Shown here: piece by piece, positions 28,252 to 36,138 of the stretch | Position numbering within the stretch: the stretch's first letter is position 1 | How the letters are laid out: every line of letters begins with the position of its first letter | Source: Aliishimia sp963678085 | GTDB lineage: Bacteria > Pseudomonadota > Alphaproteobacteria > Rhodobacterales > Rhodobacteraceae | Length of the DNA: 64,000 nucleotides | Direction of reading: 5' to 3' | Assembly: GCA_963678085.1 (NCBI GenBank) | Contig: OY782680.1 | Span: 2,294,001 to 2,358,000, forward strand | The notes under the pieces: model-generated | The model's database searches: none | What the model was told of the DNA's origin: nothing | What the model saw: the letters and a program-made list of their open reading frames with translations, nothing else | Position numbers and translations under genes: made by a program

Positions 28252-29091
28252 ATGAAATTCACAGGGACAGAAAATTACGTTGCCACCGATGATCTCAAGA
28301 TCGCTGTGAATGCGGCGGTCACGCTGGAACGCCCGCTCTTGGTGAAAGGCGAGCCTGGCACGGGCAAAACCGAGCTGGCGCGGCAAGTTTCAAAGGGTCT
28401 GGGGCTGCGCATGATCGAATGGAATATCAAATCCACGACACGCGCCCAGCAAGGGCTTTATGAATATGATGCGGTCAGCCGGTTGCGCGACAGCCAGCTG
28501 GGCGAAGATCGGGTGCATGATGTGCGCAATTATATCAAAAAGGGCAAGCTTTGGGACGCGTTTGACGCCGATGAAAAGCTGGTTTTGCTGATTGATGAGA
28601 TCGACAAGGCCGATATTGAGTTCCCCAATGACCTGCTGCAAGAGCTTGATAAGATGGAGTTCTTTGTCTACGAGACCGGCGAGATGATCCGCGCCAAGCA
28701 GCGCCCGGTGGTGATTATTACCTCTAATAATGAAAAAGAGCTGCCCGATGCGTTTTTGCGCCGCTGCTTTTTTCATTATATTCAATTTCCCGATATGGAG
28801 ACGATGAAACAGATTGTCGAAGTGCATCACCCCGGTATTAAGCAGGATCTGCTCACCACCGCTTTGACACAGTTTTTCGAAATTCGCGCCCAAGCGGGAC
28901 TGAAGAAAAAGCCCTCGACCTCAGAGGTGCTGGATTGGCTGAAACTGCTTTTGGCCGAGGATTTGAGCCCGGCGGATTTGAAACGGGATGGGGCGAATGC
29001 CTTGCCGAAACTGCATGGGGCGCTGCTCAAGAATGAGCAAGATGTGCATCTCTTTGAACGCCTTGCTTTCATGGCCCGATCACAGCGTTAA
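28252..29091 (+). CDS. MoxR family AAA+ ATPase
   Basis: 279 residues from ATG 28252 (MKFTGTENYVATDDL); an in-frame TTG lies six bases before. Walker A is GEPGTGKTE, Walker B LVLLIDEIDKAD, sensor 1 is VVIITSNNEKELPDAFLRR with an arginine finger. MoxR proteins act as chaperones, usually with a von Willebrand A (CoxE-like) partner encoded next door. Here the next gene is on the opposite strand and overlaps by 12 bases, so that partner is absent from the window. Confidence 0.93.
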   Translation: MKFTGTENYVATDDLKIAVNAAVTLERPLLVKGEPGTGKTELARQVSKGLGLRMIEWNIKSTTRAQQGLYEYDAVSRLRDSQLGEDRVHDVRNYIKKGKLWDAFDADEKLVLLIDEIDKADIEFPNDLLQELDKMEFFVYETGEMIRAKQRPVVIITSNNEKELPDAFLRRCFFHYIQFPDMETMKQIVEVHHPGIKQDLLTTALTQFFEIRAQAGLKKKPSTSEVLDWLKLLLAEDLSPADLKRDGANALPKLHGALLKNEQDVHLFERLAFMARSQR

Positions 29092-29760
29092 TAGGCGAGA
29101 TTGGAACCAAATCAGGGCCGGATAGGCGCTGACCCAGGCCCAGACAAAGCGGTTGAGTCCAAAGAGAATTGCGTTGGCCATGTGAAAGCAAAATGCCAGG
29201 GCCAGCGCCACAAAGAGCGCCCCATGCCAGAATAGGGTTAGGGGGAAAATCAGCTCAAGCAGCATCACAGACCACGCGCCCCAGAACACCAATTTGGGGC
29301 GTTTATGTAGGTTTTGCACGCGCCTTGATCGCGGGTAGATTGAGTGGCTGAACACCTCAGCCAGGGCTTGGCCGCTGCGCCATTGCGCATTTTTGACCTT
29401 GATCCAGCCCGAGACGACATAAGATAGGACGAGTTGCACCGCGAGATAGGCCAGCGCCAGCTCTTGCGCCCCCTGCCCCGGCAGCCAATGGGCGAGGCAC
29501 AGGCAGGTTGTCACCAGCACAAGCATCTTGTCAGAGCCGCCATTATAGGGGCCGTTATAGGCGTGCAGATGCCAGATATGCCCAGCAAACAGCAAAAGCA
29601 GAGCGAGGGGCGCGGCCAGATCCATCAAAAGCAGAACCGCGCCAAGCATAAGTGCCAGATGCGGCCAGAGCTCTTTGCGCGCCAGATGCTCTAAATTGCG
29701 CTGGATCAGGGCTGCGGCCAGCAGGATTTCACACAGGCGCAGGGCAGTCTCAAAACTCAT
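29080..29760 (-). CDS. HTTM-like multi-pass membrane protein
   Basis: 226 residues with about six hydrophobic segments. The string AYNGPYNGGSDKMLVLV and the later SGWIKVKNAQWRSGQALAEVF resemble the HTTM (vitamin K carboxylase-like membrane) family. The start overlaps the end of the upstream 130-residue protein by four bases, so they are translated together. The gene's end overlaps the convergent MoxR gene by 12 bases. Function unknown; the HTTM call is by pattern and could be wrong at the family level. Confidence 0.75.
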   Translation of the reverse strand: MSFETALRLCEILLAAALIQRNLEHLARKELWPHLALMLGAVLLLMDLAAPLALLLLFAGHIWHLHAYNGPYNGGSDKMLVLVTTCLCLAHWLPGQGAQELALAYLAVQLVLSYVVSGWIKVKNAQWRSGQALAEVFSHSIYPRSRRVQNLHKRPKLVFWGAWSVMLLELIFPLTLFWHGALFVALALAFCFHMANAILFGLNRFVWAWVSAYPALIWFQSRLLTL

Positions 29761-30149
29761 GGGACTTGCGCCATGGTTTCAAATAGGATGGCTTGGCCCG
29801 CGCCCTGGCTGCCGGGCTCAACAAAGCGCAGGCGCAGCTCGACCCAAGAGCCTGATTTTACGTCCGAAAACGCAAGTGCGCGGGCAATAAAGGCGGCCTG
29901 CGCTTCGGGAGAGGGATCGGCAGCGAGCCGCTCTGAACAGGTGACGAGATAGAGATATTCATTCCAAACTGGGTTCCAGAGCAAGTGCAGCAAAACCTGC
30001 GCAAAAGAGCGCTGGCCGGTACGGGGCGTCAGATCCTGCCAAATCCCGCCTGCCCCGCGCAGCTCAATCCGTGGGCTTGGCCCCACCTCTTTGAAGAACC
30101 GCCAAGACGGGATCAAAGCAGGCAATAGCAGACTGAGGACACGCAGCAT
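29757..30149 (-). CDS. conserved-looking secreted or anchored protein paired with HTTM-like protein
   Basis: 130 residues with a hydrophobic start (MLRVLSLLLPALIP) and then a soluble part with WNPVWNEYLYLVTCSERL. I do not recognise the family. Its last codons overlap the start of the HTTM-like gene by four bases, which suggests that the pair acts together at the membrane. Confidence 0.75.
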   Translation of the reverse strand: MLRVLSLLLPALIPSWRFFKEVGPSPRIELRGAGGIWQDLTPRTGQRSFAQVLLHLLWNPVWNEYLYLVTCSERLAADPSPEAQAAFIARALAFSDVKSGSWVELRLRFVEPGSQGAGQAILFETMAQVP

Positions 30150-30262
30150 AAAAGACCCTTTCGATAGGATCCGTTCTACGCATGTTCTCTTAATACTCAG
30201 TTGATTTTGGCAAGATTTGCGCTGTTATCCCAAACTGCAGGAAAAGCGGGAATGCCCGCACC

Positions 30263-30320
30263 GTGGGGGTTTTGCACCCCCACACCCCCGCAAGGTATTT
30301 ACTGGCCAAATGAAGGGGGG
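30263..30320. repeat. Rhodobacterales-type intergenic palindromic repeat
   Basis: GTGGGGG and CCCCCAC (30263-30269 and 30277-30283) form a 7-base stem with a TTTTGCA loop, followed by a C-rich run and then a stretch ending GGCCAAATGAAG. I recall this compound motif as one repeated between genes of roseobacter genomes; only one copy was noticed in this window. Confidence 0.5.
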
Positions 30321-30349
30321 CGCGATTTCGGATGGGCTATTCTTGTGGG

Positions 30350-30550
30350 CTATTCTTGGGTCGCGCCGGGAATATGGTTGGCCCGGTAGAGGCGCTGGAT
30401 AAATGTGTCTTTATTGGATTTTTTCGCGGGGCGCTCAGAGCGGCGCTGGGTGAGTTGTAGATCGCTGGCCGCAACGGCTGTGATCCGGCGGCCTCGGGCG
30501 ATATCCGCCATTTCGATATCCTCATCGACCATTTCGCTTGAGTTTTCCAT
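30350..30550 (-). CDS. small hypothetical protein
   Basis: 66 residues from ATG 30550, which has AGGAGG six bases upstream, a strong ribosome binding site. The N-terminus is acidic (MENSSEMVDEDIEMADIARG) and the C-terminus basic (RRSERPAKKSNKDTFIQRLYRANHI). No family recognised. It is likely real because of the initiation site and amino acid composition. Confidence 0.6.
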   Translation of the reverse strand: MENSSEMVDEDIEMADIARGRRITAVAASDLQLTQRRSERPAKKSNKDTFIQRLYRANHIPGATQE

Positions 30551-30650
30551 GTCCGTCCTCCTGCGCTTTTCAAGGCAAATATCCATAGAAACTGCGGCCA
30601 GAATGCGGCTTTGGGACGGGCAAAACGCGCCCAGATGCTAAAATTGGAAA

Positions 30651-30676
30651 GAAAAAACCGGGGGACGGGCCCCCGG
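30651..30676 (-). terminator. rho-independent terminator of the nrdJ-side transcript
   Basis: Leftward: a perfect 7-base stem CCGGGGG/CCCCCGG with a 5-base loop, followed by six U (plus strand a-run at 30652-30657). It closes the leftward transcription unit that contains nrdJ, the small ORF and the hairpin region, or an RNA gene within it. Confidence 0.85.
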
Positions 30677-30887
30677 CACAAGTTTCGCCACTCAAGCTCA
30701 CTTTATGTTAACCGCTCGGAAGTTATATTGCCTGCGGCCTGAGTGTCGTCAGGGGCGAGCGCACCCGCCCCGTGTAAAGCTGGGCAGGCCACATATGTGC
30801 CGTGCCAGCCCGTTTCGTCGGGACCCTCGGAATGTCGCTGCCAGGCTCCCATTCCGAGGTCCCTACACCCTTGTGGGGGCGATTTTT
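30677..30887 (-). ncRNA. candidate structured RNA between nrdJ locus and terminator
   Basis: No open frame of note, but consecutive inverted repeats. They are a 14-base-pair stem with one bulged C (30820-30834 with 30850-30863), an imperfect stem centred on CACATATGTG (30779-30809), a 6-base-pair GGGGCG/CGCCCC hairpin (30752-30757 with 30766-30771) and CCTGA/TCAGG (30738-30742 with 30749-30753), which competes with the previous one. A U-run terminator follows on the minus strand. It could be an RNA gene, a 3'UTR element of nrdJ, or a repeat element. I do not recognise a known RNA family. Confidence 0.4.
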
Positions 30888-30931
30888 TTAACTACAGCCC
30901 GACGTGGCGCCGCAGGTGTTGCATTTCATGC
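30888..30931 (-). repeat. second copy of the nrdJ 3' end (44-base direct repeat, distal copy)
   Basis: Identical over 44 bases to 31228-31271, that is, to the nrdJ stop codon and the 13-14 codons before it; after one mismatch five more bases agree. The copy still reads MKCNTCGATSGCS and stop, but a TAG lies five codons upstream, so it is not part of a longer gene. Confidence 0.95.
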
Positions 30932-30957
30932 GGGTGCAGTCCTAAACTGTTTTGCTA

Positions 30958-31215
30958 TTACTTATATGTTGGGTCATCAAGCGCCGCGCACCAGTTCGGC
31001 ACCGGCGCCCTTTCTTCTCCACTGAAGCCTTCAACGAATGTTGCGCAGAAACTCAATGCAGCCTCTCGTGCTGACATTTGGTTTGGAATCCTGTGGCTCG
31101 CCGCCACAGCATCGCCTGACACTCCTGACCAACCCACTATTTTATCTTTGTATTGCATCATGATCATCTGAACTATCCAAAGAAAATCCGTGCGCTTTTC
31201 ATACCTCGTTGGCAT
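30958..31215 (-). CDS. small ORF in the islet flanked by nrdJ-tail repeats
   Basis: 85 residues from ATG 31215, 12 bases past the nrdJ stop, with GGAGGG spaced five bases before the ATG. It contains aromatic and Met-rich helix-like sequence (DFLWIVQMIMMQYKDK) and two Cys. The base composition is lower in G+C than nrdJ. No family recognised. It lies wholly between the two 44-base repeats. It may be co-translated with nrdJ. Its reality rests on the excellent initiation region. Confidence 0.6.
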   Translation of the reverse strand: MPTRYEKRTDFLWIVQMIMMQYKDKIVGWSGVSGDAVAASHRIPNQMSAREAALSFCATFVEGFSGEERAPVPNWCAALDDPTYK

Positions 31216-31227
31216 AGGTTCCCTCCA

Positions 31228-31271
31228 TTAACTACAGCCCGACGTGGCGCCGCAGGTGTTGCATTTCATGC
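31228..31271 (-). repeat. 44-base direct repeat, copy at the true nrdJ 3' end
   Basis: Partner of 30888-30931. The repeat boundary coincides with the last base of the nrdJ stop codon; the two copies are 340 bases apart start to start and enclose the 85-codon ORF. Confidence 0.95.
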
Positions 31272-34200
31272 AGGTGCCGTTGCGCACCAATGTGTAATTG
31301 CCGCATTCGCCGCAGGCTTCGCCCTCATAGCCTTGCATTTTTGCTTTGGTCGCGGCGTTCATTTTGGGCGTTACCGGCTTGATATTGCTGCCCATTGCGC
31401 TGCCCCCGACCGCGGCGGGCGCGGCTGTGAACTCGGCACCGGCTTCGGCAAAAGCGGTGACCTCCATGCCCCCTTGCAGCACCACCAGCTCTTGGGGCAG
31501 ACGCTTGCGCAGATAGCCGGTGGAGCTGATGGATTTGAGCACCTCTAGCGATTTATTGGCGGCGCTTTCGGAGATCTCGGTCAGATTGCCCACGCTCTCT
31601 TCAACCACCCCAAGGCCAATCGTATCAAAGCTCTCGCCTTCGGGTTTCACATGCGCCAGATCGGTGCGATCCAAGTAAGACACAGCCAGTTCGCGGAAGA
31701 TATAATCCAGGATCGAGGTGGCATTCTTGATGCTGTCATTGCCTTGCACCATGCCCGCGGGCTCAAATTTGGTGAAGGTGAAGGCATCCACGAACTCCTC
31801 CAGCGGCACCCCATATTGCAGACCCACCGAGACCGCGATGGCGAAATTATTCATCATCGCCCGAAAGCCCGCGCCCTCTTTATGCATATCAATAAAGATC
31901 TCGCCAAGCTTACCATCGCGATATTCACCGGTGCGCAGATAGACCTTATGCCCGCCGATAATCGCCTTTTGCGTATAGCCTTTGCGCCGCTCTGGCATCT
32001 TTTCGCGGTGCGATTTCACGATCTCTTTCACCACGATTTTTTCGATGACCTTTTCCGCCAGCACAGCTGCTTTTTCTTGCGGCGTGCCGCTTTCAAGGGT
32101 TTCGGCGGCTTCCTCATCATCTTCAACCAAGGCAGAGGCAAGAGGCTGGCTGAGCTTTGAGCCATCACGATAGAGCGCGTTTGCTTTCACCCCAAGGGAC
32201 CAAGAGAGCTCATAGGCCTTTTGGCAATCCTCGATCGTGGCATCATTGGGCATATTGATGGTCTTGGAGATCGCGCCAGAGATAAAGCTTTGCGCCGCCG
32301 CCATCATGGTGATGTGGCTTTCCCAGCTCAAGTAACGCTGCCCCTTTTTGCCGCACGCATTGGCGCAGTCAAAGATCGGGTAGTGTTTTGGGTCCAGATG
32401 CGGCGCCCCTTCCAGTGTCATGGTTCCGCAGACATGATCATTAGCCGCCTCGATATCCGCTTTGGAAAAGCCCAAATGACGCAGCAGATCAAAGGTGGGA
32501 TCGTTCAACTTTTCGCTCGGGATGCCCAGCACATTGGTGCAGAACTCTTCGCCCAGGGTCCATTGGTTAAAGACGAACCGGATATCAAAGGCGCTTTCCA
32601 TCGCCGCCTCGACCTTGGTGAGCTCATTGGGTCCAAACCCATGCCCTGCCAGCGTGGTGTGGTTAATGGCAGGCGCATTGCCGATAGAGCCATGGCCGAC
32701 CGCATAGGAGACGATCTCTTCGATCTGCGCCGAGGAATAGCCCAGCTTTTCAAGTGCGGCAGGGACCGAGCGGTTGATGATCTTGAAATACCCACCCCCT
32801 GCAAGCTTTTTGAACTTCACCAGGGCAAAGTCGGGCTCGATCCCGGTGGTGTCACAATCCATCACCAGGCCAATGGTGCCAGTGGGGGCAATCACGGTGG
32901 ATTGCGCGTTGCGATAGCCGTGTTTTTGCCCAAGGCTCACCGCCTCATCCCAGACGGCGATTGCGGTATCAATCAGGCGCGCATCGGGGCAATTGTCGTG
33001 ATCCAGCGGCACGGGCTTGACCGTAAGATCTTCATATCCCACGCTTTTGCCAAGGGCTGCGGTGCGGTGATTGCGCATCACGCGCAGCATATGATCGGCG
33101 TTTCTGGCATATCCCTTAAAGGGGCCAAGCTCGGCGGCCATCTCCGCAGAGGTTGCATAGGCCACGCCGGTCATGATCGCGGTGAGAGCCCCGCACAGGG
33201 CACGCCCCTCGTCGCTATCGTAGCTATGGCCCATATTCATCAACAGCCCGCCAATATTGGCATATCCCAGGCCAAGCGTGCGGAACTCATAAGACAGCTC
33301 AGCGATTTCTTTGGAGGGGAACTGCGCCATGGTCACAGAGATTTCCAGCGCCACGGTCCAGAGCCGCGCCGCATGCATATAGTCTTCGACCTGGAAATCG
33401 CCATCTTTGAGGAAGGTCAGCAGGTTCATCGAAGCCAGATTGCAGGCGGTATTGTCCAGAAACATATATTCCGAGCAAGGGTTAGAGCCCCGGATCGGCC
33501 CATCGCTGGGGCAGGTATGCCATTCATTCACCGTGTCATGATATTGAATGCCAGGATCGGCGCAGGCCCAGGCAGCATGACCGACCTTGTCCCAGAGATC
33601 GCGCGCCTTGACGACCTTTGCAACCTTGCCATCCACGCGATTGGTCAGCTCCCAATCTGCGTCTTTCTCAACCGCGTGGAGGAACGCATTGGTCACCCGG
33701 ATACTGTTATTAGAATTTTGTCCGGAGACCGAGCTATAGGCTTCTGAATCCCAATCTGTATCATAGGTGGGGAACTCGATTGAGTCATGCCCTTGGCGCG
33801 CATAATCCAGCACGCGCTTGATATATGTCTCGGGGATTGCGACTTTCTTGGCATCGCGCACCGCGTCTTTCAGCTGAGCATTGGTTTTGGGATCATAAGC
33901 ATCCTCGCTCGCCCCGTCCCAAGCTTTGATCGCCGCAAAGATCGCGTTGAGCTTTTGCTCATGCATCTTAGAGCCCGCAACGATTGAGGCGACTTTCTGC
34001 TCTTCAATCACCTTCCATTCGATGAATTCTTCGATATCGGGGTGATCTGCATCGACGATCACCATCTTAGCCGCGCGCCGGGTGGTGCCCCCCGATTTGA
34101 TCGCGCCTGCCGCACGGTCCCCAATTTTCAAAAAGCCCATCAGACCGGAGGATTTACCGCCCCCAGAGAGTCCCTCGCCCTCGCTGCGCAAGGAAGAGAA

Positions 34201-34878
34201 ATTCGTACCGGTGCCAGAGCCATATTTGAACAGCCGCGCCTCACGCACCCACAGATCCATGATGCCGCCCTCATTCACCAGATCATCGGCCACGCCCTGG
34301 ATAAAGCAGGCATGGGGCTGAGGGTGCTCGTAAGAAGAGGCGGATTTGGTCAGCTCGCCGGTTTTGTAATCCACATAGTAATGCCCTTGCGCCGGGCCGT
34401 CGATGCCATAGGCCCAATGCAAGCCAGTATTGAACCATTGCGGCGAATTGGGCGCGGCGCGCTGGGTGGCGAGCATATAGCGCATCTCATCGAAATAGGC
34501 GCGCGCATCCTCTTCAGACGAGAAATAGCCGCCCTTCCAGCCCCAATAGGTCCAAGCGCCAGCAAGACGGTCAAACACCTGCTTCGAAGAGGTCTCGCCG
34601 CCAAATTCAGCCCCCTTGGCAGGCACTGAGCGCCACAGGAATTCAGGCACCCCATCCTCTTTCACAGGCTTCAGTTTGCTCGGCACACCGGCTTTGCGAA
34701 AATATTTTTGCGCAATCACGTCACTGGCCACTTGGCTCCAGCTTTCAGGCACCTCTACCCCGCTCAAATGAAACACTGTTGTGCCATCTGGGTTGCGGAT
34801 TTCCGACTGAGTTGTGATGAAGTCGAGATCCGCGTATGCATCTGATCCGGCTTTGGTAAACCTGCGCTCGATTCTCAT
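31228..34878 (-). CDS. nrdJ: vitamin B12-dependent (class II) ribonucleotide reductase
   Basis: 1216 residues from ATG 34878 (MRIERRFTKAGSDAY); the frame is open 35 codons further up without support. It reduces ribonucleotides to deoxyribonucleotides using adenosylcobalamin. Visible features are NSPQWFNTGLHWAYG near the N-terminus, the SGTGTNFSSLRSEGE nucleotide-site region, NPCSE with the active-site Cys and Glu, and a C-terminal Cys-rich tail (CGECGNY, CMKCNTCGATSGC) for thiol reduction. The last 44 bases recur at 30888-30931. An NrdR-like box lies upstream. No nrdAB genes are seen here. Confidence 0.97.
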   Translation of the reverse strand: MRIERRFTKAGSDAYADLDFITTQSEIRNPDGTTVFHLSGVEVPESWSQVASDVIAQKYFRKAGVPSKLKPVKEDGVPEFLWRSVPAKGAEFGGETSSKQVFDRLAGAWTYWGWKGGYFSSEEDARAYFDEMRYMLATQRAAPNSPQWFNTGLHWAYGIDGPAQGHYYVDYKTGELTKSASSYEHPQPHACFIQGVADDLVNEGGIMDLWVREARLFKYGSGTGTNFSSLRSEGEGLSGGGKSSGLMGFLKIGDRAAGAIKSGGTTRRAAKMVIVDADHPDIEEFIEWKVIEEQKVASIVAGSKMHEQKLNAIFAAIKAWDGASEDAYDPKTNAQLKDAVRDAKKVAIPETYIKRVLDYARQGHDSIEFPTYDTDWDSEAYSSVSGQNSNNSIRVTNAFLHAVEKDADWELTNRVDGKVAKVVKARDLWDKVGHAAWACADPGIQYHDTVNEWHTCPSDGPIRGSNPCSEYMFLDNTACNLASMNLLTFLKDGDFQVEDYMHAARLWTVALEISVTMAQFPSKEIAELSYEFRTLGLGYANIGGLLMNMGHSYDSDEGRALCGALTAIMTGVAYATSAEMAAELGPFKGYARNADHMLRVMRNHRTAALGKSVGYEDLTVKPVPLDHDNCPDARLIDTAIAVWDEAVSLGQKHGYRNAQSTVIAPTGTIGLVMDCDTTGIEPDFALVKFKKLAGGGYFKIINRSVPAALEKLGYSSAQIEEIVSYAVGHGSIGNAPAINHTTLAGHGFGPNELTKVEAAMESAFDIRFVFNQWTLGEEFCTNVLGIPSEKLNDPTFDLLRHLGFSKADIEAANDHVCGTMTLEGAPHLDPKHYPIFDCANACGKKGQRYLSWESHITMMAAAQSFISGAISKTINMPNDATIEDCQKAYELSWSLGVKANALYRDGSKLSQPLASALVEDDEEAAETLESGTPQEKAAVLAEKVIEKIVVKEIVKSHREKMPERRKGYTQKAIIGGHKVYLRTGEYRDGKLGEIFIDMHKEGAGFRAMMNNFAIAVSVGLQYGVPLEEFVDAFTFTKFEPAGMVQGNDSIKNATSILDYIFRELAVSYLDRTDLAHVKPEGESFDTIGLGVVEESVGNLTEISESAANKSLEVLKSISSTGYLRKRLPQELVVLQGGMEVTAFAEAGAEFTAAPAAVGGSAMGSNIKPVTPKMNAATKAKMQGYEGEACGECGNYTLVRNGTCMKCNTCGATSGCS

Positions 34879-35440
34879 TTTTGCCCCTTTTGCATTGCCC
34901 GCAACACAGTCGCTGCGGTCGGACGTTTCAAACGGTAAACCTTGACGAAAAGGCGCAGAGCACCTCTCCAAAACCCCTAACATTTTACTCTATTTTGCCT
35001 AGCAGCGCGCCTTGTGTGAAACCACTACATCTTGTGTCATTGCTGCCTTGGAGACACCAATTGCCGTATAAGGCGGGGGGGCGTCAACGGATTTTTTTTG
35101 TCAAAAATGGCTTGACGGAAGTGATCAAAGGACCACGCCAGCCGCCCATCGCGCCACATTAAGAACCACTTAACATTTGCTAACAAAACGGCCCACTGTG
35201 CATCTTCCACCAAACAAAGCCTTTTGTGCGAATTTTAAGAAAATTGGAAAAATTTCATCCACAGACTCAGTCTTGGCGGGGCACCCGCGCGGGCATCGGA
35301 AAATAATTTTGGGAACCCGATGTTTTCCAACCTGAACTGGGATCAATCGTCTCAGGAGATCCCCCCGCATAGCGAGATTCTCACACAAGCGAGTCGCGCA
35401 AAGGTTGATTCTAAATCAACCAAGCGGCAGAACCACACCG
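34879..35440. other. 562-base intergenic region with nrdJ promoter
   Basis: No convincing gene. Near nrdJ it holds two CTTGTGT copies 20 bases apart (35011 and 35031), the second within an NrdR-like box. Further right are a G7 run, a T8 run and an A/T-rich stretch (about 35150-35260) without clear repeats. One near-match to a DnaA box (TCATCCACA, around 35257) is isolated and not taken as an origin. Confidence 0.5.
35022..35037. promoter_or_regulatory. NrdR-box-like site upstream of nrdJ
   Basis: CCACTACATCTTGTGT fits the NrdR consensus acaCwAtATaTwGtgt at 13 of 16 positions. NrdR boxes usually come in pairs about three helical turns apart; only a half-site-like CTTGTGT lies 20 bases to the left, and no good second box was found. 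NrdR represses ribonucleotide reductase genes. Confidence 0.5.
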
Positions 35441-36091
35441 CTAGGTGGCAAGCATGCGCAAGCCGCGCGTGACATCTGAGCGAACCGCGAGGCGCAGGCC
35501 CGGCTCATCTCCGGCACGAAGCGCTGCAAGGATATGGCGATGGTACTGAGGCGGCTGCGTGCGCCCAAGCTTGCCATATAAGCTGCGCATGGTTGGGCCC
35601 ATCTGCAGCCACACGGTTTCCGCCATCGCCAACATCGCCGGGGCCTGTGCGCGCAGGTAAAGCGTTCGGTGAAATTCCAAATTCGCCTTGATATAGCGTA
35701 CCGCATCGCGATGCATCACGGCATCTGCCACTTCACCATTGATACTCTCTAGCCGCTCGACCAAGGCCACATGGGCGCGGGGCAATGCGCGTGAAGCCAG
35801 TTCGACCTCGATCAAAGCCCGAAGCGCCGCAAGCTCCTCAATGCGATCATTGGACAATTCCGGCGTTGCAACCCGGCCCGAGGCCGAAAGCGAGAGCGCC
35901 CCTTCCGCTGCCAAGCGCCGCACCGCTTCACGCGCGGGGGTCATTGAGACGCCAAACTCTTTGGCAATTCCACGTAAAGTCACCGCTTGGCCCGGCAGCA
36001 ACTCCCCATAGAGGATTTGCTGCCGCAATTTGCGGTAGACTTGATCATGGGCGGCGTTCGCAAGGGCGGAGGTTTCGGGTTTCTTTGCCAT
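35441..36091 (-). CDS. GntR family regulator (FCD/FadR subfamily)
   Basis: 216 residues. The winged helix-turn-helix (YRKLRQQILYGELLPGQAVTLRGIAKEFGVSMTPAREAVRRL) is followed by an all-helical FCD ligand domain from about residue 80, with NLEFHRTLY and YHRHILAALRAGD providing likely metal/ligand histidines. These are repressors controlled by small acids. No adjacent catabolic gene points to its effector. Confidence 0.94.
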   Translation of the reverse strand: MAKKPETSALANAAHDQVYRKLRQQILYGELLPGQAVTLRGIAKEFGVSMTPAREAVRRLAAEGALSLSASGRVATPELSNDRIEELAALRALIEVELASRALPRAHVALVERLESINGEVADAVMHRDAVRYIKANLEFHRTLYLRAQAPAMLAMAETVWLQMGPTMRSLYGKLGRTQPPQYHRHILAALRAGDEPGLRLAVRSDVTRGLRMLAT

Positions 36092-36138
36092 GGGCTGATG
36101 TGATCACAAATCTGCCCCCCGTCAATAGCAGTCAATAA

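Noticed and set aside
32221..33747. 508-codon plus-strand frame inside nrdJ
   Set aside because: Shadow of nrdJ; long antisense frames are common in high G+C genes and no initiation site is seen.
35240..35300. Possible replication origin (DnaA-box-like TCATCCACA in A/T-rich DNA)
   Set aside because: One imperfect box only, no cluster, and no dnaA, repABC or parAB gene near.
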